Source: Monosporascus cannonballus (lineage: Eukaryota; Ascomycota; Sordariomycetes; Xylariales). From it: 64,000 nt of DNA. Within the stretch, counting starts at the first letter, position 1; every line of letters starts with the position of its first letter. A program made the position numbers and the translations under genes. Below are positions 24,972 through 38,823 of this stretch, piece after piece. The notes beneath the pieces are model-generated. The model did not search any database. It was not told where the DNA came from and saw only the letters and a list, made by a program, of their open reading frames with translations. The DNA is taken from contig QJNS01000010.1 in assembly GCA_004154925.1 (NCBI GenBank), positions 551,477 through 615,476 of the forward strand. The letters are read 5' to 3'.

Positions 24972-25536
24972 CAGCGACGGAACCACCGGATATAATTATG
25001 TCCCAATTAACGTTATCCAGCGGCCAGGCAACGCCGGGCAGCTTAAAAAAGGGAGCTAAGGCGGCTAAAAAAGCTTCGGCGTTAGCCTGTTCCTAACGCT
25101 CCTGCTCCTCCAGCTCCTCCAGCGATTACAATTCTTATTGTACTATTTTAATACCTTTCGAACGAAAAAACGCTTTTTGTTTTCGAAAACGGATTAACTG
25201 CGTAATAATTTCGTTCATTTTTTGTTAATAGCGTTTTTGCAATTCCAAAAAACGTTCCTCCGCTAATACCTCCTTACGTTTTAAACGTTAATTTTCGATA
25301 CGAATATTCTTTAAGAAGGATAAGGGAACGCCGTTATTATCGCAAAAATAATTACGCTTAATATACGCCTTATATTTGGAAACGCTCTTTATTATTTCGT
25401 ACTTCCAGCCTTTGGAAAAATATAAAAAATACGGCATAATTTCAAAACTGAAATCGTCAAAGATAAAAAGCAGATTCTGACGTCGCGTGGTAAACGAAAA
25501 GACCTGACGACAATTTTTAATAACGCGAGCCGATAT
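24934..25536 (-). pseudogene. Antisense ORF of gypsy B, in one frame over about 200 codons
   Basis: Reads opposite to pol from ATA at 25536-25534 (homologous to the ATG of copy A) to TAA at 24936-24934, 603 bases in a single frame broken only by TAA/TAG. Landmarks: FSFEIMPYFLYFSKG, IIKSVSKYKAYIKRNYFCD, a long charged helix (ERFLELQKRYQQKMNEII), LEELEEQE, ANAEAFLAALAPFFKLPG, then GGSVAVSKNSLIGAGRQ. It overlaps the end of pol by 38 bp, tail to tail. Length, composition and coiled-coil character are visible; the function is not. Confidence 0.6.
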
Positions 25537-25606
25537 CTTAAAGGGAAAAAGCTTACCAAAAGGAAAAAAAAATCTTAAGGACAAAATTTGGGGAAAAGGG
25601 AGATCG

Positions 25607-25998
25607 TGTTACAACCCAAGTCAGCTGGGCCTGCGAAAACGGTCCAGCCAAAATTACAAAACTACGCTAATTCAAGGTCACGTAATCAATGCTTAGCGGG
25701 TCTCAACTGAGCACGACTAAGCACGACTAAGCAGCACTAAGCAACTGCTTAACAAAGCTCTGCTAAACAGAAATAAGCAGTAATAAAGGAATCAGGATAT
25801 ATACGTTTATTACTTCCATAATTTAAATAGTACCAGTTTGCAACATTTATCAATATTAATCGTTTGCAATAAGGCCTTTCCGGTATTAAGAAACGTAATA
25901 CGTTACCGTATTTATTGCTCAGATTCCCACGATATTCCTGCCAACATAAACCCGTCGACTTAAGGTTTAATAATTGCTTAAACCGCCTAGCCGTCACA
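25607..25998 (+). repeat. 3' LTR of gypsy B (392 bp)
   Basis: TGTTACAACCC...GCCGTCACA with an intact outer end. Same U3 type as gypsy E. Confidence 0.92.
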
Positions 25999-28900
25999 CT
26001 GGTTCGCTAATAATCGCATTTTTAATATCTTAAAATATTTTTTCCGTATCTGGCGTCTATTTAAATTCCTTTTTTTTTCGTAAAATTTATTAGGGGTATA
26101 GTTATTTTACTAAAGTTTCGAATAAATTTCCTGTAGTAGTTGGCGAATCCAAGGAATGCCTGTACTTCCTTAACTATTATTAGCGTTTATTATTCTGTAA
26201 CTGCAGCGATTTTTTTGGAGTTTATTCGAATATGTCCTAAGGTAATAATATGTCCTAGATATTCCATTTTCTATATATGGAACTGATTTTTTTCTGCATT
26301 AATAAGTAATTTTGCGTTCTGTAAAACTTATAAAACTTTATAAACGTATTTTACGTATACTTTTTCTGTTTTTAAAAAAATGAAAATATCGTCGAGATAA
26401 CAAACGACGAAAATATTAAGGTATTTTTGCAGTACGTAGTTAATTATTTGTTAAAAGATTATTAGTACTTTCGTAAATTTTATTAATATAATTAAATACT
26501 TAAATAATCCGTATTTCGTTTTAAAGATTATCTTTTATTTATATATTTTTTGATCTTAATAAGGTTATATTTATCTTTACGATCGAATATTATAAATTAT
26601 TTAACTTCGTAAAATCGGTTTTTTATTTCGGTAATTAAGGGTAATAATATTTAATCCTTAATAATAATATTATTTAATTATCGATAATTAATTATAAATC
26701 GTAATTTTTCGTTTTTTTAAGTCCGAAAAATATTAGATATTTTGCTGATAATTTCAAAGGTCGAATTTATCCTTTTTATAGCCAATTTTCTAGGTATTTT
26801 CTGAAAATGCGTAATTCGTTTCCGTTAAAATTGTAAATAAGGTAAAACTTTATCAAAAATCCTTTTTAAGGATTATTTTATAATTTTATTCGTTATATTC
26901 TGGTAATTTCGTATCGAGCTTTTTTTTAAAAACGCTATTTATATTTGTAATATTATAATAACATATTAATTAAAATTTCTAATTTTTAGGGCTGTTATTT
27001 TTGTTGTTTTAAATGGTTATTTAGTTAGCTTAGTTTCGCTTTGATAGTAACAATAATATATCGTATTTCTTTTAATACCCGTTTTTTTTATGTTTTGTTC
27101 TTTTAGGTGGTAAGGTTTCTGTCGTATCCTTATGTTTGCATTCGTTGCTATTTTCGATCGAATGTTAAGATTTTAATTTTTTTTGTTTGTTAATAGAGTG
27201 TAAGGCGAACTTTATCTGGCCAATCCTTCCATTAATTAAGATTTCGTACTGGCGTATCTATGGTAATCCTAAGATTATGTCGTAATTTCCGAATGGAACG
27301 ATATCGAAATTAATTATCTGATATTATCCTTTAATAAAAATCTCGAAGTAATTAATTTCGCGTATGATTTTTTTATTATCGTAAACGAATTTCTGACCTT
27401 CGGTATTTGTTGCTATATAGGGTTTTAGTTTGTATTTTCATGATAATTTAAGCTTATTAATTATATTTAGTGCAATATAATTTCCGCCCAGAGTTCCGTA
27501 ATCTATTATTGCGATATACCAATACGTTCTAATTCGTATATCTAAAATAATAAGGTCGTTAACGTTTTTTATTATTATATTTAAAGCCTTTTTTAAGAGT
27601 TTTCTTTAACTTTTTTAGATTTCGTTCTCCTGCGGCTTTTTTATAAGTAACCTTTTTTTTTAAACTTTTATTCGAATTTATTAAGCTTTATTTATATTTT
27701 TTTATTTAGCGTATTAAGCTGTTATATTTGTCGTTATTGCCGCTATATTATTCCATTAAGTCGTTTTAGTTATTTTTAATTTTTTTGCAATTCTTTTCCC
27801 TATCGAATAAATTATTCTTTTATGTTTACGATTATATCTTATTATGTATCGTTTTAGTTATTATTCTAGAAATTTCCTGTCAACTAACGTATTTTTTCTT
27901 TAATAACTTTTTTTTCTAGGGATCCGTAATAAATATTAATTAAAAATAAAAATTCGTAATAGCTTTTTAATAATACTTTTTAACCGTATGCTAAATTAAC
28001 TTTTTTTCCATTTAATAGTTATATTATCCGTAATAATAAAAGGGGTTTTTCTGCGGGCATTGCTTTTCTTTAAGCCAGCGTTTTGTTTCGGCTAGCTGTT
28101 AGATATCTTCTGGGGTTATGGTTCGAAAATGTCGATATTATTATTTATTATCCTTGTTGTTTCCGGTACGATTTGGAAAATCAAATTCTTTATAATATAT
28201 ACGGGTAATTCGTTCGTAAATATATTATTTCCATTTTTCGTAATTGGGATATTTTCGTCGTTAACAATATATGGCGTACATTTTGCCGTATCGATTAAGT
28301 GTTCCGGGATAAACTTTTTCTGTTTAATTCTGATATTTGCGTAATTATCCTTATAATATTTCTTATTATGTTCATAATATTTATTAAACCAGCTTTTTAA
28401 CTTTTCGTATTCTTCGTCGAATTTCTTATCGTAATAATTTTTATTAAACCTTTTATCGTAGGCCTAATATGTATTTGGCTTAAATTATGTTAATAATTTT
28501 GCTATCGTTTCTTTAATTGTTCCTGGATTATTTTTTCGGTATAAGGGTCCACTTGTTTTGCCGTAATTTTTTGAGTTTTTTATATTTGTAAGTTTTATGT
28601 CTTATTTTGCCATAATTAAAGCACTTAATTTGGTTCTAATTTTGTCTGTGGGTAACGCCGAGTTCCATAGGTCCTGGCGCCGTTCTATAAGAAGTAAGGG
28701 GTGTATCCCGTTTTTTCCCCTGGTTGGACTTATATCCCGAACGTAGGGCATATTATCCCTTTTTTTCCTGTCGTTTTTCAAACTGCCGATTGTCGATCTT
28801 GATTACTTTTGCGATATATCGGTCTAGGGCAACTAATTGTTCGATCCGAATGATTTTATTCTTTATATTATCCTTTAGCCTTTTGTAAAATATGTCGATA

Positions 28901-29483
28901 AGGGTATCGGTTTCGTCGTTTTCCTATCCGGCCTTAGCTGCGAAATTTTTGAAGGTTACGATGTACTTAAACGCAGATTTTTTTATCGGAATTATAGGAA
29001 TTATTAAGCCGTAAATCGTTTTTTATCCGAATTACCGAAATTATCGCGTATTTTATTTTCGAAATTAATATAAAGTAAAAAGATTTTATTAATAAAATTC
29101 TTTTTATCCGGTTTTTTTATTTTCAGAAAATTTCTTATAATAGGTTTAAATTAATTAGCTGCATTTTCTGTTAAGTATATTCTTATTGCTAGGATTATAT
29201 CCGTTAAATTATTAAGATCTAGGAAACGAAGATAAATTTGTACCTAAATTAAAAAGGTTTAAAGGTTACCTTTTTTATCGTAGGGTTCCGGCTTTTTAGA
29301 TTTCATACGGGCGAAAAAGGTTTAAGCAGGTGGCGTAACCTTAATTTATCGGATTTCTTTTTCCAATTCCCGAATTCGAGCCTGAAGTTGTTAAATAGGG
29401 GTTTTCTAAATGCTGGTCGATATTTTAACAGTATTAAATATTGTTTAGAGTTTAACGGTACTATTAAATAAAAGCTTGTAACG

Positions 29484-29853
29484 TATAACGGCTATACGGT
29501 TTAACCAATTATTAAACCTTAAGTCGACGGGTTTATATTAACAGAAGTATTATAGAAATCTAAGCAATAAATATAATAACGTATTACGTTTCGTAATATT
29601 AAGGATGCTTTAGGTAACAATGTTATATTGCAAAATGAAGCTATTTAAATTATGGAATTAATAAGCGTATATATCTTTATAAGTTAATTGGATCTTTATT
29701 AGATCTCGACGTTGTTACAGATCTAATATTATTGGATTCGGTTGGTTTTATATAGATTCGTTTGGATCTTGATGCCAAGAAAGATCCAAATCACGTGACT
29801 CTTTTTTGTGGGTCCGACCGTTTTTGTGGCCGATCTTGGGTTGGGTCGTAACA
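29484..29853 (-). repeat. Right LTR of gypsy A (370 bp)
   Basis: Inner end mutated (TATAACGGC), outer end intact (GGTCGTAACA). The last 150 bp retain much G and C. Confidence 0.92.
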
Positions 29854-29858
29854 TTAAG

Positions 29859-32061
29859 GGCAAGGACGTTACGGAGCTTCCGTTAATATAAAAGTTCGTA
29901 AAATAATTCCGAAGCCATATAAAACTGCGGAAGGCTTAGGGCGTTACCGCAGAATAGATATTACAAGGAGCGTTGGGGGCCACCTTAAATGGAAAAATTC
30001 CTAATTAAATAAGGGGGGCTAATAACCGTAATAACAGCCGTAATAATAACGGCAATAATTACCATAGCTATCTAACAAAGAAATATCTATATAGGAAGCT
30101 ACATACCTTTAAGAAATACCCTTATATTTATAAGAAAGTTAGGCTTTTAAAATAAACCGAAAACCCTAAGATTAAAAAAAAGATGGATAAACGTATTTCG
30201 AACAAAATTTACGCGTTAAAGGCTGCCGTTAAACATATTCAAAATAACGATAAGCTATCGGCCTTTTAATTAGCTTTAATATTTTTCGTTAAAGAATTTC
30301 TTACGGGTCCATAAGCTAATAACGTTACTACCGGATACAGCCTGAAAAGGTTTACGTTACTGGATATTTGTACCGATTTCCATACAGGAAATCGCAAGGT
30401 TAATTTTCTTGATTTACACTTACCGAAAGTTAACGGAAAACTTTTAGCCGGAGAAAAATATCTCGATATCGTAGACGAAAGTATACGAAAAATTACGTTT
30501 ACCATACCGTCAGAAAGATTTAATACTTTCTTTTTAAAGAATTATTTATATGTTCTTAAAATGCATATTAACTTAACTTTATACAAATTAGTTTAGCAGG
30601 CCGGGATTTATTGGAATTACGAAACCGATATCGTATATTATAAGGCATTAAATACAAAGATGGCTAAGGTCAGTTAGATCGAACGTTAACCTATTATATA
30701 TTACGTTAAAGTATCGCCGGAGAACGACGACGACGATATTATTCCAATAGCTTTTGCAGCGGCTGAAAAAAAGGTTACCGCTACCGTCCCGGAAGACGAA
30801 AACGATTTCGAAAATAAAGTTATCTTTAAAAGCGAAAACGAAAATTTCATTCCGGAACCCCTGATTCAGGAGTTCCTATTTCTAAAGCTAGTTTTATAGC
30901 AGAAATTTCACGGTAACAATTCCCGATTTCCTTTAAAGCCCTTAAAAGGAAATGTTACGATATGGTACCAAAGACTAATTTATCTAGGCCTACGCGCATT
31001 CGAAAAGGTGGTACATGCAGTTATCGGAGCGAAAATCTATTTGCCCTTAATGATTTAATATTAGGATTATTAAGTCGTTAAAGCGCGGAAAAAAATATTA
31101 CGACGGCAGCCGATTAAGAAAAATAAATTTTTTAACATTATATATATTGATTTTTTCGAATTTAGCAACGCCTTCGACGAATGTACGAAAGCGTTAATTA
31201 TTACCTGTTTAGTTATTAAGGCTAAGATTAGTTATACTTTAAAACGAAAAAACATATTTTAACCGCCTTAATAAATACAATAATTTTCTTTAAAAGATAG
31301 TTTTATATTAAAGTTAAAACGATCGTATCAAACAGGGAAACTTTTTTCGAAAACAAATTTCTAAAATCGTTTTTCGATATAGATATATCTTATAAGTTTT
31401 TGCCTTTATATACCAAAAAGCCCGCAGGCGTTTAGAAACGCGCCGGGGGTGTAATTATTATAAAAGTACGTTATTTAATTATTAGCAATAACTTTCTTTT
31501 TAACCTGTAGCCGGAAGCTATAGAAATAACCACATATATCACTAATCACATACTTATTCAAGCCCTAAGTTAAAAAACCCTTATTTAGGTTTTTAACGAA
31601 TAACTAGCCAAAAGGAATAAAATACCTATTTCCGAAAAAGGTTTAAAGGCGAACGTAACGAATATCGTATTTTTCGGATTAAGGGCTTATGCGCTTACGG
31701 AAATAACCCGTTAGGGTGTAAAACGCCTGAAAAAGGTAGATCCCAGAACGTATATCGGCTACCTTGTGGGATACGTAGCTAGCAATATATATCGGGTATG
31801 GATTTTTTTCGCAATAACGCGTTATCACCGTTACGGACGTTACTTTCGACGAAACGAAGAAATATTAAGGCGAATAAAAGAAATTTTCGTTCGAAATCGC
31901 GGAATTAAACGATCAGATCGACAGTATCCTTATTCCACTTATAACAACAACTTTTTTAAGGACGTTTAAAGCTATCTTTAATAACGATCTCTTGGAAATA
32001 AGTATTATTAAAGGGGTAAATAATTTGGCAAAGCAAAACGAACCTAAAGAAATTATTTACG
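29859..32061 (+). pseudogene. Copia gag/integrase segment between gypsy A and C
   Basis: Opens GKDVTELP and contains protease-region text (LLAGEKYLDIVDESIRKITF at about 30430). Integrase follows: LGLRAFEKVVHAVIGAKI, YIDFFEFSNAFDECTKALI and, near 31760, YVASNIYR (the GYVGSTNIYR-type motif). Catalytic positions are partly unreadable because of RIP stops. It resumes after gypsy C at 38824. Confidence 0.82.
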
Positions 32062-32461
32062 TGTTATGACCTAACGGTCTTGGCTTCCTCTCAGACGGTC
32101 GGAACTACGAAAAGGTCAGTTCCAACCTAAGCCAAGACGTTACGTAACTGGCTCAAAGGTCTCAAGGCGCCAAGCACCTTAAGCCCTTTAAGCCAGCAGG
32201 AAAGCTCAAAGGGCTCAACGGGCTCAAGGGTTTAAGCCGCTTAAGCACCTTAAGCCAAAATAAGGATATATACGCTTATTATTTCCATAGTTTAAATAGC
32301 CTTAGCTTACAATACTTATTAATACTAATTGTTTACAATAATAAGGTATTACGAAACGTAATACGTTATTATATTTATTACTTAAATTCCTACAATATTT
32401 CTGCCAACATAAACCCGTCGACTTAAGGTTTGATAATTAGTTAAACCGCTTAGCCGTTATA
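32062..32461 (+). repeat. 5' LTR of gypsy C (400 bp)
   Basis: Starts TGTTATGACC, ends GCCGTTATA. U3 is rich in TTAAGC / GGGCTCAA words and is of a different type from A, B and F. Confidence 0.92.
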
Positions 32462-35400
32462 CGTTACAAGCTTTTATTCAGTAATACCGTTAAACTCTAA
32501 GCAATATTTAATATTGTCAAAATATCGACCAGCACTTAAAAAACCCCTATTTAACAGCTTTAGGCTCGAATTCGGAAGTTAAAAAAAAAGTTCGACAACT
32601 TAAGGCTACGCTACCTACCTAAACCTTTTTCGCTCGCATAAAGCCCAAAAAGCCGGAACCTTACGATAAAAAAGGCAAGCTTTAAACCTTTTTAATTTAA
32701 GCATAAATTTATTTTCGCTTTTTAAACCTTAATAACCTAACGGATATAATCTTAATAATGGGAGCATACTTAACGGAAAATACGGCTAATTAATTTAAGT
32801 CTATTATGAAAATTTTCCTGGAAATAAAAAAAATTAAATAAGGAAAATTTTATCAATAAAATCTTTTTACTTTATATTAATTTCGAAAATAAAGTGCGCG
32901 ATAATTTTGGTAATCCGGATAAAAAACGATTTATAGCTTAATAACTCTTATAATTTTAACAAAAAAAACTTACGTCTAAATACGCCGTAACTTTTAAAAG
33001 TTTTACGGTCAAAGCAGAATAAAAAAACGATAAGGCCAACGCCTTTATTAACATATTTTACAAAAAGCTAAAAAAAGTAATATAAAAAATAAAATTATTC
33101 GGATTAAACGATTAAATATTGTAAACCGATATATTGTAAAAATAATCAAAATTAATAATCGATAATTTAAAAAACGATAGGAAAAAAAAGGACAATATGT
33201 TTTACGTTCGAAATATAATAAATCTAACCAGAGGAAAAAACGAGATATACCTTTTACTTCTTACGAAACGGCGTTAGAACCTATGGAACTCGGCGTTATC
33301 CACAGATAAAACTAAAGCCAAATTAAATGTTTTAATTATGGCAAAATAAAACATAAGGTTTACAAATGCAAAAAGCCCAAAAAGCTACAATAGGATAACT
33401 GGACCCCTATATTGGAAAAACAATCCAGAAATAACCAAGGAAACGACAACAAAACTATTAACATAATCCAAGCCAAATACGTATTAGGCTTACGACAAAA
33501 GGCCTAATAAAAATTATCTCGATAAGAAATCCGACGAAAAATACGAAAAGCTAAAAAGCTGGCTTAATAAATATTACGAATATAACAAAAGGCATTATAA
33601 GGATAATTACGTAAATACCAGAACTAAATAAAAGAAATTTATCCCGGAATCCCTTATCGATACGGCAAAATATATGCCATACATTGTCGACGACGAGAAT
33701 ATCCCGATTACGAAAAATAAAAGCAATATATTTACGAACGAATTACCCGTATGTATTATAAAAGATTTAATTTTTTAAATTGTATCGAAAATAACAAAAA
33801 CGATAAATAATAATATTAATAATTTCGAATTATAACCTCAGAAAATATGCAACAATTGGTCGAAACAAAAAATTAGCCCGAAAAAAAACAATACCCGTAA
33901 AAAAACCTTTTTTATTACTATAAATAATATAATTACTAAACGAAAAAAGAGTTAATCCAGCGTACGGTAAAAAAAACACTATTAAAAAGTTATTACGGAT
34001 TTCCATTTTTAATTGGTATTTATTATAAATCCTCCTAAAAAAAGTTATTAAAGAAAAAATACGTTAGTTTACAGGAAATCTTTAAAATAACAGCCAGGAT
34101 AACGTATAATGGAATATAATCGCAAATATAAAAAAACAATTTATTCGATAAAAAAAGGAATTACAAAAAAATTAAAAACAATTAATACGGCCCAAAAAAA
34201 ATACGCCAGCAATAACGACAACTATAATAATTTAATACGCTAAACGAAAAAATACAAACCAGGCTCAATAAAGTCGAATAAAAATTAAAAGAAAAAAGTT
34301 ACTTATAAGAAAACTGCAACATAACAAAACCTAGAAAAATTAAAAAGAATTCCTTAAAAAAGCTTTAAACGCGACGATAAAAAATATTAATAACTTTATT
34401 ACTTTGGAAATAAAAATCAGAACGTACTGGTATACTGCAATAATAAATTACGGAATTTTAGGCGGAAATTACATTGCACCAAATATGGTTAATAAATTCA
34501 GACTACCATAAATATACAAATTAAAACCTTACATAACGACAAATACCAAAAGTTAAAAATTTGCTTACTATAACGGAAAAATTATACGCGAAATTAATTA
34601 CCTTGAAATTCTTATTAAAAAATAATACCAAATAATTAATTTCGATATCGTTTTACTTAGGAATTACGATATAATTTTAGAATTACTATAAATACGTTAG
34701 TACGGAATTTTAATTAACGGAGGAATTAACCAAATAAAGTTTATTTTACTTTTCATTAACAAACGAAAAAAAGAAAAATTAAGATTTTAATATTTGATCG
34801 ATAATAGCGAGGAATACAGGCATAAAAACACGACAAATACCTTACCACCTAAAGAAACAAAATACAAAAAACAAAACGGACATTAAAAAAAATACGACGT
34901 ATCGTTACTACTATTAAAACGAAACTAAAACAATTAAATAACGATTTATAATTATAAAAATAACAGCTTTAAAAATCAGAAAATTTAACTAATATACCAC
35001 CATAATATTACAGATACGAACAGCTTTTTAAGAAAAAGATTAATACAAAATTACAAAAATATAGCAAATAAAATTACGAAATAATCCTTAAAAAAGGATT
35101 TTCGACGAAATTTTACCCCATTTACAATCTTAACGGAAACGAATTACGCATTCTTAAAAAATACCTGGAAAATCGGCTATAAAAAACTAGAATCGATTTT
35201 CGAAATTACCAGCAGAATATCTAATATTTTTCGTATTAAAAAAATGAAAAATTGCAACTTATGGTTAACTATTAACAACTGAACGATATTATTATTAAAA
35301 ATCAAATACTATTACATTTAATTACAAAAATAAAAAACTAATTATACGAAACTAAATAATTTATAGCGATCGATCTTAAAAATAAATATAACCTTATTAA

Positions 35401-37764
35401 GATTAAAGAAAATACGAATAAAAAACAGCCTTCAAAACAAGTTACAGATTATTTAAATATTTAGTAACATTAATAAGACTTACGAACGTAGTAATAACCT
35501 TTTAACAAATAATTAATTACGTATTATAAAAATACCTCGATATTTTCATTGTTTATTATCTCGACAATATTTTTATTTTTTCGGAAACAAAAAAAACATA
35601 CTCAAAATACGTTCATAAGGTTTTTCAAGTTTTACAGGACGTAAGGTTATTTATTAACGTAAAGAAAAATCAATTCTATATACAAAAGGTAAAATATCTG
35701 GAATATATTATTACCTCAGCACATATTAAGATAAACCCTAAAAAAGTCGCTACAGTTACAAAATAACAAACGCCAATAACAGTTCAAGAGGTACAGGCAT
35801 TCCTTAAATTCGCCAACTATTACAGGAAGTTTATTCAAAACTTTAACAAAATAACTATACCCCTAACGAATTTTGCGAAAAAGAAATTTTAAATAAACGC
35901 CAAATACGAAAAAAATATTTTAAAATGTTAAAGATATAATTATTAATAAATTAATATTAATTATGTATAATTTAAACCACCTCGTTAAATTAAAAACCGA
36001 TATTTCGGATTACGCGTTAAATATAGTAATCGGATAACGAAATAATTAAGGCAAATTATACTCTATTACGTTTTTTTCGTACAAATCAAAAAAAAGCCAA
36101 ATTTAATTACGGTATTCCAGATAAGAAATTTATAGTTATTATTATGGTATTCTGAAAATTTAGGCATTTGTTAAAAAAAGGCTTGCATTAAATTAAAGTT
36201 TATACGGATTATTAAAATTTTACCCCATTTACTACGACCAAAAAGTTTATAGAATAATAATTAAAATATACGAAAAAATTGACAAACTTTAATTTCGTTA
36301 TTATTTACAAAAAAAATCAAAAAACGGCAAAATAAATACTTTCAACAAATAATCAAAGTTCGAAAAGAAATTAATTAAAATTAGCTATATAATTTTCGAT
36401 GCTATTATAAAAAAGTATTTACGTCTACGACAAATTATAATAATTCAGGCAATACCTTTAAATATATATCAAAGGATTTAGCAATATAATAATAATCTCC
36501 CAAAAAATCAAAAAACGGACAAAATATAAATTTCAAAAAAATATTAAAAAGATCTAGTACGAAAAATATACGAATATTAATTACATAAATGTTTAAAGAT
36601 TTACAAAACCATAGAAAAATTTCAACGCACATATTCTTTTTTTAAAATAAAATTAATAATACAAAAAATCATACGGCAATATAATATTTGCGCAAAAGCA
36701 AAAACTCGACGACATAAGCTATACGGAAAATTACAGCTATTACTAATCGCAAAACGACTATAATATTTAGTTATATTCGACTTTATTATTAAGCTTTTTA
36801 TATTAAAAAACTTAATTATAAAAATATATTATGAAAATATTTTCGTAATCGTCGACCGATTGACGAAATTTTCTTATTTTTTATTATATCATAAAAATAC
36901 AAACGCTAAATAACTGGCATACATTTTTTAAATGTATTTTCAGTACATACGGATTACTAATAAAAATTATATTAAATAAAGAATTAATATTTGCATCTAA
37001 ATTTTAATAAGGCTTAATAGCATATATCGGCCTAAATTATAAGTTACCCAATATATTCAAATTATAAACGGATAAATAAATAAAACGAATTAAATTTTGA
37101 AAATTTATTTACGATATTATATTAATTACAAACAAAATAATTAGGTTAAAAAATTACTAATTGCATAATTAGCTTATAACATTAATTATTACGAAAGCAT
37201 TAAGATAATATTTGTAAACGCAAATTTTGGTTTTATTTTAGAGATTTATAGAAAAATATGCGATAATAACCTAATTAATATTAAAGCAATTTTTACGTTA
37301 AAACAATTAAAATAATTATACCAAAAAATAAAAACAAAATTAGAATTAGTACGGAATTAGATAAGTAAATATTATAACCAGAAAAAATTAAAAAAATTAA
37401 TTTTCGAAAAAAGGGAAATGGTTTTTCTTACCACAAAAAATATTTAAACAAAACGACTTAACAAAACACTCGATTTCAAATATATCGGTCCATATAAGAT
37501 CGCCAAAAAGTTTCAGAAAATAATTACTAATTAAAATTTTTACCAAAAGTTAAATTATATTTAATTTTTTATATTTCCTTATTCGAATCAGCAGCAAATA
37601 TAATTAAGGTATATACGGTATAAAACAATATGGAAATAAAAAATAAACAAATATACGAATAAAAAAACTTTTGGACATACGGAAATAAAACGGATTTACC
37701 TAATATCTAATTAAGTGGAAAAAATACCCAGATTTCGAAAACACCTAGGAACCCGTTAAAAATC

Positions 37765-38327
37765 TTATTAACGCCTAACGCCTATTAAAGAATTTTACCA
37801 GCAACGACGGGCACGTCCCAATTAACGGCCGACCAGTTAATAACCGGAATATCGGGCTAATCGGCCGCGGCCTGTATTAATATGGCAGCCGCAACGGCGG
37901 CTTTTAACTATTCCTATTTCTTTTCCAAACGTTTAAATTCCTCCATAACCTCCGCACCCTAAATACCGTAACGAAATATTTCCATACTACGGCGACGAAA
38001 TAACCGCCTTTGTTTTTACAAACGGTCCAACTTGTTGGCGGCGGCACGCAACGTTTTACGAACTTATTCCTCTTTACGCTTTAAACGGTCCTTCTTATTA
38101 AGAAGTTTTTGATACTCGGCTTTTAAAAAACCAAAAACGTTATAAAAATCCTTATAATAAATATATCGCGCACATTTTAAAGATTTCGAACAACTTTATA
38201 TTCCGCACCTTTTTTTTTCGTAACAAAAATAAAAAAATATCTTAAAACTAAAACGTTTAATACATTCTGAAAAAATTAAAACGTTAATACGCTTACGAGA
38301 ACGAGATTTTTCGATTCGATCTAATAT
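37765..38327 (-). pseudogene. Antisense ORF of gypsy C
   Basis: Begins at ATA (38327-38325) with LDRIEKSRSRKRINVLIF, highly basic, and continues KRFSFKIFFYF. Downstream it reads KKDRLKRKEE, TLRAAANKLDRL, EVMEEFKRLEKK, KAAVAAAILIQAAAD and PVINWSAVNWDVPVVAGK before the common TAA at 37767-37765. One net frameshift near the end. The N-terminus matches copy D rather than A and B, so two protein subtypes exist. Confidence 0.55.
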
Positions 38328-38418
38328 GATAAATATATAAAAAAAAAGGTTACCTACTAAAAGTAACAAATAAATAATTTGATCTTTAAAGACAAAAATC
38401 CTGGAAAAGAGGAGATCG

Positions 38419-38818
38419 TATTATAACCTAACGGTCTTAACTTCCTCTTAGACGGTCGGAATTACGAAAAGGTTAATTCCGACCTAAGCCAAAACGTTAC
38501 GTAACTGGCTCAAAGGTTTCAAGGCGCCAAACACCTTAAACCCCCTAAGCCAGCAAAAAAGCTCAAAGGGCTTAACGGGCTTAAGGGTTTAAACCGCTTA
38601 AGCACTTTAAGCCAAAACAAAGATATATACGTTTATTATTTCCATGGTTTAAATAGCCTTAGTTTGCAACATTTATTAATACTAATCGTTTATAATAATA
38701 AAGTATTACGAAACGTAATACGTTACTATATTTATTACTTAGATTTTTATGATACTCCTGCCAACATAAACTCGTCGACTTAAGGTTTAATAATTGGTTA
38801 AACCGCTTAGCCGTCATA
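38419..38818 (+). repeat. 3' LTR of gypsy C (400 bp)
   Basis: Inner end mutated (TATTATAACC), outer end GCCGTCATA. U3 as in the 5' copy. Confidence 0.92.
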
Positions 38819-38823
38819 TTACG

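Larger units (their letters stand above)
19242..25998 (+). mobile_element. Ty3/gypsy retrotransposon 'B', inserted in gypsy A
   Basis: 6757 bp with 392-bp LTRs (19242-19633 and 25607-25998) and perfect duplications CTGGT at 19237-19241 and 25999-26003. Coding strand is plus, opposite to its host gypsy A. Carries gag, zinc knuckle, protease, RT, RNase H, integrase and chromodomain remnants, then the antisense ORF. Third level of nesting (copia, A, B), so it is the youngest insertion in this stack. Confidence 0.93.
16382..29853 (-). mobile_element. Ty3/gypsy retrotransposon 'A', split by gypsy B
   Basis: Bounded by 370-bp LTRs (16382-16751 and 29484-29853) and perfect duplications TTAAG at 16377-16381 and 29854-29858. 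Removing gypsy B leaves about 6.71 kb. Pol is on the minus strand: the chromodomain end is near 17390-17470 and RT lies right of gypsy B. The plus-strand LTR order TGTGACGGC...GGGTCGTAACA is the reverse of B and C. Stops and base loss are typical of RIP. Confidence 0.92.
32062..38818 (+). mobile_element. Ty3/gypsy retrotransposon 'C', inserted in copia pol
   Basis: 6757 bp, the same length as gypsy B, with 400-bp LTRs (32062-32461 and 38419-38818) and perfect duplications TTACG at 32057-32061 and 38819-38823. Plus-strand gag-pol remnants parallel B, including TWEPVKNLIN-like chromodomain text at about 37740. More mutated than B. Confidence 0.92.
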
